44,789 nucleotides of DNA from Enterococcus sp. (GCF_022711995.1 NZ_JALAHI010000015.1:1-44789); one strand, 5' to 3'. Positions 25,161 to 34,020 are shown, counted from the stretch's first letter. Numbers and translations: made by a program. Notes: generated by a model from the letters alone, not told the origin.

Positions 25161-26300
25161 GTGTTTATGGGTATATGGATTAGTTTAATTAGTTTTATAG
25201 CGGTAATTGTAAGCGGTATTTCGTTGATTATCGCTGTCGTCAAGAGACGACCGAAGAAACGATTAGGGTATATTTTAGGTGGTAGTGTTATTCTATTTAT
25301 TGCTGGCGCTATTTTATCTCCAAGCAGTTTGTCTTTAGCCGTTATTTCACCGGAAGTAGAAACAGATGGATCAGGAAAAGCGACGATTGAAGGCGAAGCA
25401 ACCACCGATGCAGTCTTGACTATCAATGGGGAAACCGTCAAAAACAGCAATGGTTCATTTCGCTATACGGTTCACTTGCAAGATGACAACGAGCAAAATG
25501 TTGTGGTAAAAGCCGTCTTAAAGGATCAAAAAAAAGAACAAGAGGTTTTGATCAAGCCGTCGAAAGAATTTGTGGCTTATCTGGAAGCGGAAAAAGCAGA
25601 GAAAGAACTGACGAAACAGGTTGAAACTGCGCTGGCGTTAGCAGAGGCTGACCCTACGCAAAAAAATTATGATGAAGCGGCAACGCTGGTTCACTCTCTT
25701 AGTAAAACATACGAGGACTACGACCAGCGCTTATCACTCCTTCAGGATCATATTCAAATTGCCAGTGCATTAGAAAAAGCGGAACAAAGTCTGAGCAGAA
25801 CAGATCTTGAGACAGCAACCAAACTTGTAGCAGCAAGTGCCAACAAAGCAAACTTTGATGACCGACTAACCACGCTGCAAACAAAAGTCGCAGAAAAAGA
25901 AGCACACGAGAAGCTACAAGCACAGGCAGTCAAAGCAGTCGAAAAAGCAGAAGCAGAGCCAACAGAAGCAAACTTATCCGCTGCCACTTCAGCAATCGCT
26001 CAGCTTCCTTCTGCAAATGAGGGATTAACGCAGCGAGCTGAAGCTGTCCGCCAAACAATAGCAGAACAAGAGCGGCAGCTGGCGAAAGCGGAACAAGAAC
26101 GACAAGCCGCTGCTGAACAGCAAGCCAATCAAGCCAGCCAATCCAATCAAGACACAAGCAATCAAGCAGAAGAATATGTCATGATCACCAAAACCGGGGC
26201 AAAATATCATACCCACAAATGCGGCAATGGGACATATTTCTCCGTAACATTGTCCGAAGCGCTAAGCAAAGGATTGACACCTTGCAAGAAATGCTTCTGA
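25161..26300 (+). CDS. Membrane-anchored protein with Ig-like domain, helical repeats and C-terminal Cys motif
   Basis: 379 residues, function unknown. Two hydrophobic helices (about 4-27 and 36-58) flank a basic loop (VKRRPKKR). An Ig-like domain follows (about 63-130; GEATTDAVLTINGETV). Then come three degenerate helical repeats of about 45 residues starting near 145, 196 and 240 (ALALAEADPT, ALEKAEQSLS, AVEKAEAEPT). A Gln/Ala-rich linker leads to a compact C-terminal module, YHTHKCGNGTYFS with LTPCKKC, that resembles Ada-type Zn-binding ends. It is probably a surface-exposed or cell-wall-spanning sensor or scaffold. AAAGGA six bases upstream supports the GTG. It ends before two hairpins and is a single-gene unit. 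Confidence 0.65.
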   Translation: MFMGIWISLISFIAVIVSGISLIIAVVKRRPKKRLGYILGGSVILFIAGAILSPSSLSLAVISPEVETDGSGKATIEGEATTDAVLTINGETVKNSNGSFRYTVHLQDDNEQNVVVKAVLKDQKKEQEVLIKPSKEFVAYLEAEKAEKELTKQVETALALAEADPTQKNYDEAATLVHSLSKTYEDYDQRLSLLQDHIQIASALEKAEQSLSRTDLETATKLVAASANKANFDDRLTTLQTKVAEKEAHEKLQAQAVKAVEKAEAEPTEANLSAATSAIAQLPSANEGLTQRAEAVRQTIAEQERQLAKAEQERQAAAEQQANQASQSNQDTSNQAEEYVMITKTGAKYHTHKCGNGTYFSVTLSEALSKGLTPCKKCF

Positions 26301-26324
26301 TTTTTCTGAACTATGAGTTAGAGA

Positions 26325-26369
26325 ATAACCAGCGCTCTGTCGCGAAGCAACGGGAAGAACGCTGGTTTT
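26325..26369 (+). terminator. Hairpin after the membrane protein gene
   Basis: AACCAGCG (26327-26334) pairs with CGCTGGTT (26360-26367), followed by TTTAT. It is the first terminator on the plus strand after the gene. Confidence 0.6.
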
Positions 26370-26441
26370 ATAGAATCAGTTTGCTGGTCATACTATTCTT
26401 TCTAGTACGGCCGAGATGCATCAAAGCTTGTTTAATTGTAA

Positions 26442-26484
26442 AAAAAACGTCAAAGCTAGTATTCTTCTAGCTTTGACGTTTTTT
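26442..26484. terminator. Strong bidirectional terminator
   Basis: A perfect 18-base stem, AAAAAACGTCAAAGCTAG with its complement, and a seven-base loop lie between convergent genes (25161-26300 on plus, 26555-27052 on minus). A and T runs flank both sides, so it can stop transcription from either direction. Confidence 0.92.
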
Positions 26485-26554
26485 GTATTTTCTAAAGCAT
26501 AGTCGCAGATTAGGGCTGCTGGATGAAACGGGCATGCTGTGCGCTAGTTGCTTG

Positions 26555-27052
26555 TCAAAAGGATTTAGAAAGATAGAGCACAAGATCGTCATTGTTGTAA
26601 CAAGAAGCGCCCATTGCCAAGATTTGATTTTCAAACCAGACCCCAGAGCCGTCAGGTAAGTACCCATTTTTTAGATACAGTCGCTGTGCAGGACCATAAC
26701 CAGAATGAAGCCCCACACCAATGGTGATCACAGACGAAAAGGTTTTGGCTTGTGCTTCTGCAGCTTGAAGCAGTTTTCCCCCGATTCCTTGTCGCTGAAA
26801 ATGTTGAAAGACATTTAGATCGGTGATCTCCGGATAGCCATCGTTCTTAAAGGGACCGGCTTTTGCGTGGGGGATCAATGTCGTATAACCTGCAATCTGT
26901 CCCCCGTCTTCCGCAACAAAGACTTGTCGCAGCCCCTGGCTCTGTTCTTGAAGATACCTCTCTAATGTAGCTTGACGGCTAGGCCATTGTTGTGCAAGAA
27001 ACCCTTGATCGATTGCTGAACAATCACTAGCTAGCATGGGGCGAATAATCAA
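26555..27052 (-). CDS. GNAT-family N-acetyltransferase
   Basis: 165 residues of acetyl-CoA-dependent acyltransferase fold. The central strand ITDLNVFQHFQ is followed by the acetyl-CoA pyrophosphate loop RQGIGGKLLQ. The closing LYLKNGYLPDGSG is typical of GNATs acting on small molecules. A TTG start at 27052 is preferred because GGAGG lies seven bases upstream; the frame extends a further 15 codons without a site. Substrate unknown. It stands alone between a terminator and the sugar PTS operon. Confidence 0.8.
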   Translation of the reverse strand: MIIRPMLASDCSAIDQGFLAQQWPSRQATLERYLQEQSQGLRQVFVAEDGGQIAGYTTLIPHAKAGPFKNDGYPEITDLNVFQHFQRQGIGGKLLQAAEAQAKTFSSVITIGVGLHSGYGPAQRLYLKNGYLPDGSGVWFENQILAMGASCYNNDDLVLYLSKSF

Positions 27053-27173
27053 TTTGATCCCTCCGTAAATTTCATTGTCTCTTTGATTATAACGCATTTT
27101 TGCTCAAGCGTTCGCTGTTTTCCTTAGCTTTACAGAATACAGCTGCACTAGCCATTTGCCACTATTGATTGTT

Positions 27174-27689
27174 CTATTCTCCCATCAACATCAGATGGCA
27201 GGTCCGATTTCTTACACGGTTTTGGTCAAAGTCCACGAAATAAATGTACCCTACAGAGCCGATTTCCAGTTTCCCCTCGTGTAAGATAAAGCTTTCGCTT
27301 GCCCCGAAAAAGGAAGAACGGATATGGGCATCGCCATTTAAAATCGTTGCTGGATCTGTTGGATAGTTGGGATCATCCAAGCTCATGAGAAATTCCAAAT
27401 GTTTTGGTCCCGGGTAGCGATAATTCGTATTTTCGGAAAGTTCTCTTGGTACTAGCTTATCAAGAATCCGATTCAAGTCCACTTGTAAAAATTCGTCTCC
27501 ATTAAAATCGGTGTCATGCATAAATTCTTCAAAAATCACCGAACAGGTTGTATGAGGAGACTGAACCAAACAGATGCCATTTTTGATTTGGCTTCTTTCT
27601 ACAAAATCCTTCACTTCTTGGGTAATGTTGTGATAAGACACCCGATTGCCATTGGATGTCAACGTTAATTGTTCTTTCGCGAATTTCAT
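27174..27689 (-). CDS. yjbQ: YjbQ family protein (UPF0047)
   Basis: 171 residues. The family signatures are SPHTTCSVIFEE near residue 44, LNGDAHIRSSFFG near 118, and the closing VDFDQNRVRNRTCHLMLMG. Members have weak thiamine-phosphate synthase activity in vitro, and their real role is not settled. It is the last gene of a galactitol-type PTS operon and overlaps the TIM-like gene by four bases, so it is a real member of that pathway. This makes a sugar-phosphate-related reaction more likely than thiamine synthesis here. Confidence 0.82.
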   Translation of the reverse strand: MKFAKEQLTLTSNGNRVSYHNITQEVKDFVERSQIKNGICLVQSPHTTCSVIFEEFMHDTDFNGDEFLQVDLNRILDKLVPRELSENTNYRYPGPKHLEFLMSLDDPNYPTDPATILNGDAHIRSSFFGASESFILHEGKLEIGSVGYIYFVDFDQNRVRNRTCHLMLMGE

Positions 27690-28384
27690 CTTTCGATCCC
27701 CTCCTCTCTTATTTCCGCTACTTTAGCAATCATTTCCGCTAAAACTTGCTGCGGATCTGGCGCGCAGACGATGCCGCTGGTTCCCCCTGTTCCGTCAGCA
27801 CCTGATCGCAAGGCTTTAGCCACATCAGCTGCTGTTGAAATACCTGCTGCTTGTAAAATCTTGATTTCTTTGTTGATGGCACGAATCGCTTGATTGGTTG
27901 CTTCCATATAAGAAACATCACTTGTTTGACCGGTACCGATCAATTCGGTTGGCTCACAAACCATAATATCTGGCTGCAAAGCAGCTACTGCTTTGGCTTC
28001 TTGCAGCGAGTTGGCACAAGCAATCGTCACTAAGCCGAGTTCATTTGCTCGATTGATGGCCTTCGCAAGTTCTTCCAAGGTCAGGGGATGCTCGGCATGA
28101 TTGAGAAAGGTTGCCGAAACACCGACATTCGCTACAGACTCAGGCAAAATGTAGCCCATGCCCCGTCCGACTGTCATCCCATCGATGTGTTGGACCGTAA
28201 TAAACAAATGCTTGGTCGCTTGTTTGATCGTTGCGGCATCTGCATGCTGTACCGTGAATAGAATGTCGATATCATATTCATCCGCTAACTGATCGGCAGC
28301 CTTGGCAAGTGCGAGTGATTCTTCTCCATATAAATAGGCTTTGGGATTAACCACAAAGAATGGTGTCCTTAGTTTATGCGCCAT
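27686..28384 (-). CDS. Triose-phosphate isomerase-like protein
   Basis: 232-residue TIM paralogue. The Lys region is VVNPKAYL, the general-acid His lies in FLNHAEHPLT, the catalytic Glu in VCEPTELIGTG, and the phosphate loop is GGTSGIV. It is nearer to short archaeal-type TIMs than to the housekeeping enzyme. Its place between a class II aldolase (11-base overlap) and YjbQ in a PTS operon suggests isomerisation or racemisation of a less common sugar phosphate, as known for the TIM paralogue in erythritol use. Substrate unproven. Confidence 0.8.
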   Translation of the reverse strand: MAHKLRTPFFVVNPKAYLYGEESLALAKAADQLADEYDIDILFTVQHADAATIKQATKHLFITVQHIDGMTVGRGMGYILPESVANVGVSATFLNHAEHPLTLEELAKAINRANELGLVTIACANSLQEAKAVAALQPDIMVCEPTELIGTGQTSDVSYMEATNQAIRAINKEIKILQAAGISTAADVAKALRSGADGTGGTSGIVCAPDPQQVLAEMIAKVAEIREEGIER

Positions 28385-29228
28385 GTTCTGCTCCCTCCTG
28401 AATCCCTGTATGAAAAACGTGATAGTAATGGGCGAGCGTTTCTGACATTCCTTGATTCGCTGCTTTCTTTAGTTCAAAATAGTCCGCTGGCTGCTGCTCT
28501 TGAATCTTAGTCATTGCAGCAGTGACAAAATCGGTAAAGATGTTGATTTTGCGAATCCCGCCTAGCGCGCATTTTTCAAGATTGCCATCACCAGAAGAAG
28601 AACCGCCATGTAAGACAAGCGGAATCGCAATCGCTTGGTGGATCTCCTTCAATACGTCAAAGTTGATCTTAGGTGTACCTCGGTAATGCCCGTGAGCTGT
28701 GCCAATTGAAACAGCTAGTGAATCGACAGCTGTTTGTTCCGCAAATCTTACTGCTTCATGGAAATCGGTATAAATCGAATCAGAAAGTCCTGTTGCTTCC
28801 AGACTGCCCCCAGAGCCGACATGGCCGATTTCTGCTTCGACCACTACGCCATATTGATGGGCATAATCAGCGATTGCTTTGGAACGTCGGATATTTTCTT
28901 CAAGAGGGTCTTCTGAGGCATCGATCATAACGGAAGTGAATCCTAAGCGAATCGCTTCTTTGATGACTGCCTCATCTTGCCCATGATCCAAATGCAACGC
29001 CACTGGGAAGGCACTTTTTTCGGCTAAATACTTGCCGATCAGGGCTGCTTCTTCCAAGCTCAGCATATCCATATGAGATTGAGCAAAAGCCAGTATCAAC
29101 GGCCGTTTCAACTGTGCAGCCGTCTCAACGTAGGTGCGGGCGCTATCCAGATCAAAAAAGTTGGCAGCAGGAATGGCATAATTGTATTTTTCCGCATGGT
29201 CAAACATTTCTTTTGTTGTAACAAGCAT
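28374..29228 (-). CDS. Class II ketose-bisphosphate aldolase family protein
   Basis: 284-residue Zn-dependent aldolase of the fructose/tagatose-bisphosphate family. The Zn His is in LHLDHGQD, with GTAHGHYRGTP, LHGGSSSGDG and NIFTD as phosphate and cation loops. Length and motifs fit GatY/KbaY/FbaA-type enzymes. It is 14 bases after the PTS EIIB gene. It should split a phosphorylated ketose derived from the imported sugar into DHAP (or similar) and an aldehyde. The absence of a neighbouring kinase or dehydrogenase leaves the substrate open. Confidence 0.87.
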   Translation of the reverse strand: MLVTTKEMFDHAEKYNYAIPAANFFDLDSARTYVETAAQLKRPLILAFAQSHMDMLSLEEAALIGKYLAEKSAFPVALHLDHGQDEAVIKEAIRLGFTSVMIDASEDPLEENIRRSKAIADYAHQYGVVVEAEIGHVGSGGSLEATGLSDSIYTDFHEAVRFAEQTAVDSLAVSIGTAHGHYRGTPKINFDVLKEIHQAIAIPLVLHGGSSSGDGNLEKCALGGIRKINIFTDFVTAAMTKIQEQQPADYFELKKAANQGMSETLAHYYHVFHTGIQEGAEHGA

Positions 29229-29242
29229 GATACAAGTCTCCT

Positions 29243-29527
29243 TTATCCTCTGATTTTCTTTTCAACTTCCCCATACATTTCTTCCGTGCCGATGCCCGTC
29301 AATAGTGGCAAACCCATGATGACTTTGTCCTTGATGGAATCAGGAACTACCGTTGTACTAATCACAATGTCGTAATCATCGATTTTATTCATTTCATCAG
29401 CTACTTTGGACTGATACAGCTTCACTTCATTGGTCAGTCCTTTTTCTTTTAACCATTCTTTGACTTTATTTGTCACAATCGTTGAAGTAGCCACTCCGGT
29501 TCCACACATAATCAATAGTTTTTTCAT
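29243..29527 (-). CDS. PTS galactitol-type EIIB
   Basis: 94 residues. The active Cys lies in the P-loop-like LLIMCGTGVATSTI at the N-terminus, followed by a small alpha/beta fold. This matches GatB-type phosphocarriers. It receives phosphate from the EIIA at 30886-31341 and works with the EIIC gene 11 bases upstream. Confidence 0.9.
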   Translation of the reverse strand: MKKLLIMCGTGVATSTIVTNKVKEWLKEKGLTNEVKLYQSKVADEMNKIDDYDIVISTTVVPDSIKDKVIMGLPLLTGIGTEEMYGEVEKKIRG

Positions 29528-29538
29528 GATTCTTCCTC

Positions 29539-30873
29539 CTAGGCATTTTGTTTTTTCGGTAACACTTTATTGACATAGATCAAACCAATCAGGACGATAG
29601 CTCCGATGATCGCTAGTCCGCCCCAACTCAAGACTTTTGTTAAGCCTACATAAAGCCAAGTTGTCCATAGACCACCTTCTGCCAGTGCAGTGATCGTTGA
29701 ATTTCCTTGTAAATCAAAGTTCGCTGATTTGGCAGCAGTAGTTACAAGGGGAGCCACCCATGAAGTGATATACAAAATACTGGTCATATAGATGGTGCCG
29801 GCAATTACCGTGCGGATAATGTTTCCGCCAAAAACAGCCGCCATTAAACAAACAAGAAACGGAATCGTTGCTAAGTCACCAAAAGGCAGTGTTGTATTTC
29901 CTGGTAAAACAACTGCTAACAATATGGTGATCGGTACAAGTAACAATGACGAAGACAAGACAGCTGGATGACCGACAGAAAGTGCTGCATCCATCCCGAT
30001 ATAAAGCTCGCGTCCTGGGAAACGTTTCTTAACAAATTCATTGGCAGATTCAGAGATTGGCGTAAGCCCTTCCATTAAAAGTGCCACCATTTTTGGCATA
30101 AGTACCATCACGGCTCCGGTTTTCACCGCTAATTGACCCGTGCCTGCCACATCATAACCAGCTAAAATCCCAATAATCAAACCAATCATAAAGCCCATTA
30201 CTGTTGAATCACCAAACACGCCAAAACGTTTTTGGATCGATTCTGGGTCAGCTTTCCAGTCCCGCAAACCAGGGATCCGGTCAAATAACCAGTTCATTGG
30301 TAGGGCAAAAACAAATCCCGGTGCCGCGGTACCATGAGGGAAAGTGATATTTGGGAAACCATAAAACTTATTGATGATTGGGCCTAAAATATCCCCCATC
30401 AAAAGAATCATCATCAGATAGATGACTGTGGCAGCGATCCCCATCGCAAAGTTGCCAGTCAAAGCATAAACCAATGAAGAAATGAACGCCGCATGCCAGA
30501 TATTCCAGATATCGACATTCAATGTTTTTGTCAATCCCACGATAATCAATAGTACATTCAAAATGACACCGATCGGAATCGCTAAACTTCCTAAAATCGT
30601 TCCGTAAGAGATGGCAGCGGCCGCTGGCCAACCGACATCGATGGTCGTCAGGTTCAAACCAAAGCGTTCAACCATTTGTTGGGCCGCAGGGCCTAAGCTG
30701 TTACTTAACAAATCAATGACAAGATTCAGACCGACAAAACCAACACCGACGGTCAATGCCGAAGTAAAGGACTTGCTTGGTTTTGTTCCTAGAATAAGAC
30801 CAAAAATAAAGATCAGAATCGGCAGTACCACGATTGATCCTAAATCAACGAACCACTGTAACGCATTCAACAT
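29539..30873 (-). CDS. PTS galactitol-type EIIC permease
   Basis: Membrane permease of 444 residues with about ten to twelve hydrophobic segments. Its family-typical N-terminus is FVDLGSIVVLPILIFIFGLILG, with GLNLVIDLL soon after, as in GatC. It imports and enables phosphorylation of a polyol or sugar. Family membership does not prove galactitol: no galactitol-1-phosphate dehydrogenase is encoded nearby. It is 12 bases after EIIA. Confidence 0.88.
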   Translation of the reverse strand: MLNALQWFVDLGSIVVLPILIFIFGLILGTKPSKSFTSALTVGVGFVGLNLVIDLLSNSLGPAAQQMVERFGLNLTTIDVGWPAAAAISYGTILGSLAIPIGVILNVLLIIVGLTKTLNVDIWNIWHAAFISSLVYALTGNFAMGIAATVIYLMMILLMGDILGPIINKFYGFPNITFPHGTAAPGFVFALPMNWLFDRIPGLRDWKADPESIQKRFGVFGDSTVMGFMIGLIIGILAGYDVAGTGQLAVKTGAVMVLMPKMVALLMEGLTPISESANEFVKKRFPGRELYIGMDAALSVGHPAVLSSSLLLVPITILLAVVLPGNTTLPFGDLATIPFLVCLMAAVFGGNIIRTVIAGTIYMTSILYITSWVAPLVTTAAKSANFDLQGNSTITALAEGGLWTTWLYVGLTKVLSWGGLAIIGAIVLIGLIYVNKVLPKKQNA

Positions 30874-30885
30874 GATATACCCTCC

Positions 30886-31341
30886 TTATTGCAATCCATA
30901 CTGTCGAAGAATATGAAAGTAGTCTTCCACTTGTTGGATAGCTTTTAATTTCTCTAAAACACCCTTCTTTTGAAACATTTCAATCAAATTTTGCAGCATC
31001 TGCAATTGTTCATGGGGCTCTTTCAAAGCCAACATGAAAATCAGCGAAACTGGAATCTCCTTATCACTCGTTCCCATTTCAATAAATGGCAACGGAGTCG
31101 CTAAGGAAAGAAACCCGATTTGCGATTTTTTTACATACTGGCTGTCCGTATGGGGAATGGCTACGCCGATCCCATTGATCATCAATCCAGTGGGGAAAAT
31201 CGTTTCTCTTTTCACCACATTCTCAAAGTATTCTTCCGTCACACATTGATTCTTCAAAAACTCATCCGTCAGCATCTGAAACGCCATTTCTTTAGAATTT
31301 ACCTGTTTATTTAGTAATGCAATCTGTTGGTCAAAAAACAT
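30886..31341 (-). CDS. PTS EIIA, fructose/galactitol type
   Basis: 151-residue soluble EIIA. The phosphorylated His lies in GVAIPHTDSQYV, the normal motif for mannitol/fructose/galactitol EIIA domains. It passes phosphate from HPr to the EIIB at 29243-29527. Its start overlaps the end of the regulator gene by 11 bases, so regulator and transporter are made together. Confidence 0.88.
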   Translation of the reverse strand: MFFDQQIALLNKQVNSKEMAFQMLTDEFLKNQCVTEEYFENVVKRETIFPTGLMINGIGVAIPHTDSQYVKKSQIGFLSLATPLPFIEMGTSDKEIPVSLIFMLALKEPHEQLQMLQNLIEMFQKKGVLEKLKAIQQVEDYFHILRQYGLQ

Positions 31342-33286
31342 CCGGATTCCCTCCTTTTACAAGTTTACGATAAAGCTCTTCTCGACTTTTACTGCTAACC
31401 ACCCATCGTATTTCTTCAGGAGAGTTGAATAAATCGTATATAGACGCAATCAATTCTTTTGCTTCTGACATATTTTCTTCAGCGATTGCCAAGAGAACGA
31501 CTAATTGAACTTCGGTGTCTCCCCATTTAATGGCTTTAGGTAGTGTCACAAATGTTAGCTTAGTTGTTTTGACCGTTTGCGGATCCGCATGAGGGATCGC
31601 AACCCCGGTTTTTAATCCCGTACTGCCTAATTCCTCTCGTGCATAAAGTGATTGCTTAAAATCAGTCGTAACTAAATGATGGTTCAAATAACTCTCGGCA
31701 AGAAAATCCAAAACTTCTTTTTTTGTGCCAAAGGGTTGGTTGATATACAAAAATGCGGGATCTAAATACTTTTGTAACAGTTTTGACGACTGATATTTGG
31801 CAGAGTGGAACTTCTTTTCATTTTCATTGATATTTGAAAGATTGGCTGAAATCATCGCTATTTCTTCGGTAGACGGTAGCGGCGAAACATAGAGCACCGG
31901 AGGCGACACTGCCTCTAAAGGAACCGTTGAGATAATAAGGTCTACCGATTCCAAGGAGGTACTTGCTAGCTTTTCCTTACTGATGATCTCCAAAACCGTT
32001 GTTGCGGAAATCGTCTGTTTGATGCGGTTAAAAATCAGCTCCGACGTTGCCAAACCATAATTACAGACAATCAGTACGTGCTTGGTGACTTTGATTTTTT
32101 CAAATGCCAATTGAAAATGAATCGTCAGAAAGGAGACTTCATCTTCCGTTAAGGATAAAGCAAAACTTTTTTCTAACGCACCAATCGCATATTTGGTCAA
32201 TGTGAACATGGTGGAGTATTGTTTCTTGATCAGTTTCAACAATGGATTTTTGACCAGCATCCCATTTTGCAAACGATGAATCATTGGGACGATATGAGAA
32301 AGTAAGGCCTGCAGCAACAAATGATCTTGCGTCAAATCTGTATCCAATAAGCGAGACATCTTGACAATCATTTCTTCCGTAACCTGAATGACATTGGCTT
32401 CTCTTTTTTCGGTGATCTGCATATACGGCTCAATCCCGTGGGCCAAAAGCAACGAACAAAGATATTGGATGTCGGTATCTACTAGAGAAACGGCGAGCTC
32501 TTTTTCAATTCGCTCAGAAAAAGAAACCCCCACCATATAAAGCTTCATTTGCTTTATTTTTTCAAAAACAAGATTTTCCTGTTGTTCCAAATGAATGCCT
32601 AAACAAATACGGGAAAGAAAAATTTCTAATGAAACTGTCAATGATTCAACAAAATAACTATTTAACTGACGCCCGAGGGTCAATGAAAGCTCCGAGATCA
32701 ATGTTGCAGTCAATGCAACGATTTTTGGCTCAAACAAGGATTGGATCGCCGCATGATCCAGTCTTGCTGAATCAGTGTACTTCTCCAGAAAAGATTTAAA
32801 GGTTGCCTGTTGAACCGATTCTTCCGCTTCTAACTTCAGCCCCTTTGTAGTCATCACTACGTCAACATTTTTTGTACGGCAAAAAGTAAAAATCTCATCT
32901 ACATCTTTTTTGATCGATTGATAACTCACATAGAAGTAATCTGCAAATTCTTGATAGTGCATCGGTTTTTTGGCAAAGAAATAATTGGCAAAAAGAAATA
33001 ATTTCCGATATTCAGGCGAATATTCGTCGACAGTTGTCTTCTCCGTAACAATGAGCTGATAGGCCTTTTCCCTTGCCTCTGGGCTTCCTTCCAGCTTGAC
33101 CCCTTTTCTAGGTAAGCGTGAAACGGTCAATCCATAGGTGTTGATTTTTTCTTCCAAATTCGCCAGATCAGTATAAACGGTCTTTAAAGAGACATAGAGC
33201 TTTTCTTGGAAAAAAACTGCCGGCTTAAATTCCTTTTGTGCCAATAACAACTGCAACAGCACTTTTTCTCTTCTGCTTAATTCCAT
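31331..33286 (-). CDS. LicR/MtlR-type PTS-controlled transcription activator
   Basis: 651 residues, multidomain. Two N-terminal winged helices (about 1-160) are followed by PRD1 and PRD2 (about 180-395). An EIIB-like domain comes next (about 400-480, LIVCNYGLATSELIF with its Cys), and a C-terminal EIIA domain has GVAIPHADPQTV. Such activators are switched by phosphorylation from HPr and the cognate EIIB, so the system responds both to substrate and to carbon status. It is the first gene of its operon, with a very strong GGAGGTGATC site and a cre-like palindrome just upstream. Confidence 0.9.
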   Translation of the reverse strand: MELSRREKVLLQLLLAQKEFKPAVFFQEKLYVSLKTVYTDLANLEEKINTYGLTVSRLPRKGVKLEGSPEAREKAYQLIVTEKTTVDEYSPEYRKLFLFANYFFAKKPMHYQEFADYFYVSYQSIKKDVDEIFTFCRTKNVDVVMTTKGLKLEAEESVQQATFKSFLEKYTDSARLDHAAIQSLFEPKIVALTATLISELSLTLGRQLNSYFVESLTVSLEIFLSRICLGIHLEQQENLVFEKIKQMKLYMVGVSFSERIEKELAVSLVDTDIQYLCSLLLAHGIEPYMQITEKREANVIQVTEEMIVKMSRLLDTDLTQDHLLLQALLSHIVPMIHRLQNGMLVKNPLLKLIKKQYSTMFTLTKYAIGALEKSFALSLTEDEVSFLTIHFQLAFEKIKVTKHVLIVCNYGLATSELIFNRIKQTISATTVLEIISKEKLASTSLESVDLIISTVPLEAVSPPVLYVSPLPSTEEIAMISANLSNINENEKKFHSAKYQSSKLLQKYLDPAFLYINQPFGTKKEVLDFLAESYLNHHLVTTDFKQSLYAREELGSTGLKTGVAIPHADPQTVKTTKLTFVTLPKAIKWGDTEVQLVVLLAIAEENMSEAKELIASIYDLFNSPEEIRWVVSSKSREELYRKLVKGGNPDVF

Positions 33287-33298
33287 TTGATCACCTCC

Positions 33299-33312
33299 AG
33301 GAAGCGCTTCCT
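33299..33312 (-). promoter_or_regulatory. cre-like palindrome in front of the LicR-type gene
   Basis: AGGAAGCGCTTCCT is a perfect 14-base palindrome that matches the cre consensus except for one of the two TG positions. It lies between a weak promoter (TTTACT, 17 bases, TAATAT on the minus strand) and the ribosome site. CcpA bound here would act as a roadblock, and the palindrome may also fold next to the Shine-Dalgarno sequence. Confidence 0.6.
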
Positions 33313-33415
33313 TGACTATATATTAGGGAATATTCCTCTAAGAGTAAATAATATCTAACTACCACATTAATCTGGTAATTCTTACATTTTCGACTTTTCT
33401 CACAAACAGCGGAGT

Positions 33416-33443
33416 TTGCAAACGGAATAGATTCTTGTATCCT
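33416..33443 (+). promoter_or_regulatory. arr promoter
   Basis: -35 TTGCAA (33416-33421), 16 bases, -10 TATCCT (33438-33443), on the plus strand and about 35 bases before the chosen arr start. Confidence 0.5.
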
Positions 33444-33478
33444 AAAGAAAACGAAGCCCAATAGAAAGGATGAACGAC

Positions 33479-33898
33479 ATGGAAAACACAATGGAGGCGT
33501 TAGACCGAGGACCTTTTTTTCATGGCACCAAAGCATCACTGAAAATAGGCGAATTACTGGAACCAAAAAAAGAATCCAACTTTGAAGCCGGACGGATCTC
33601 CAACTACATTTACTTCACGGCAACATTGGATGCTGCCAAATGGGGAGCCGAATTAGCCAAAGGAAACGGACAGGAAAGAATTTATTTAGTTGAACCAATC
33701 GGCACCTTTGAAAATGACCCAAACTTGACCGATAAGCGCTTCCCTGGCAATCCAACCCGTTCCTACCGCTCGGCTTTTCCTTTAAAGGTCGTAGCAGAAT
33801 TAGGGGTTTGGGAACGGCATCCCGAAGAAGTGATTCAACAGATGTTATCCCACCTGCAGCAGCTTGCCGAAGATGGAAAAGCCGAAATCATCGATTGA
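33479..33898 (+). CDS. arr: Rifamycin ADP-ribosyltransferase (Arr)
   Basis: 139-residue enzyme that transfers ADP-ribose from NAD to the 23-hydroxyl of rifamycins. Family signatures are nearly complete: GPFFHGTKA with the NAD-binding His, ISNYIYFTATLDAAKWGAELA, RIYLVEPIG, NDPNLTDKRFPGNPTRSYRS with the catalytic Asp region, and a final WERHPEE. The second ATG (33479) is preferred, with AAAGGA eight bases upstream; an ATG at 33470 overlaps that site. It is a single gene, divergent from the PTS regulator, with no transposon or integron near, so it looks like a resident chromosomal gene. Confidence 0.9.
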   Translation: MENTMEALDRGPFFHGTKASLKIGELLEPKKESNFEAGRISNYIYFTATLDAAKWGAELAKGNGQERIYLVEPIGTFENDPNLTDKRFPGNPTRSYRSAFPLKVVAELGVWERHPEEVIQQMLSHLQQLAEDGKAEIID

Positions 33899-34020
33899 CA
33901 GGTTCCTTAGCCCGGTAAAGCCACCCCCTTTTCCTTGCCGTCAAAAAGAAAAATATTCCAATAAGTGCAGTGCTACAATACAGAAAAGGAATGGATTGAT
34001 TAAAAAAGAAAGTAGGAATA

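Noticed and set aside
27174-33286. Calling the operon gat (galactitol)
   Set aside because: No galactitol-1-phosphate dehydrogenase is present and the isomerase/YjbQ pair does not belong to that pathway.
33479-33898. arr as part of a resistance island
   Set aside because: No integrase, transposase or flanking repeats are near, and the base composition looks like that of its neighbours.
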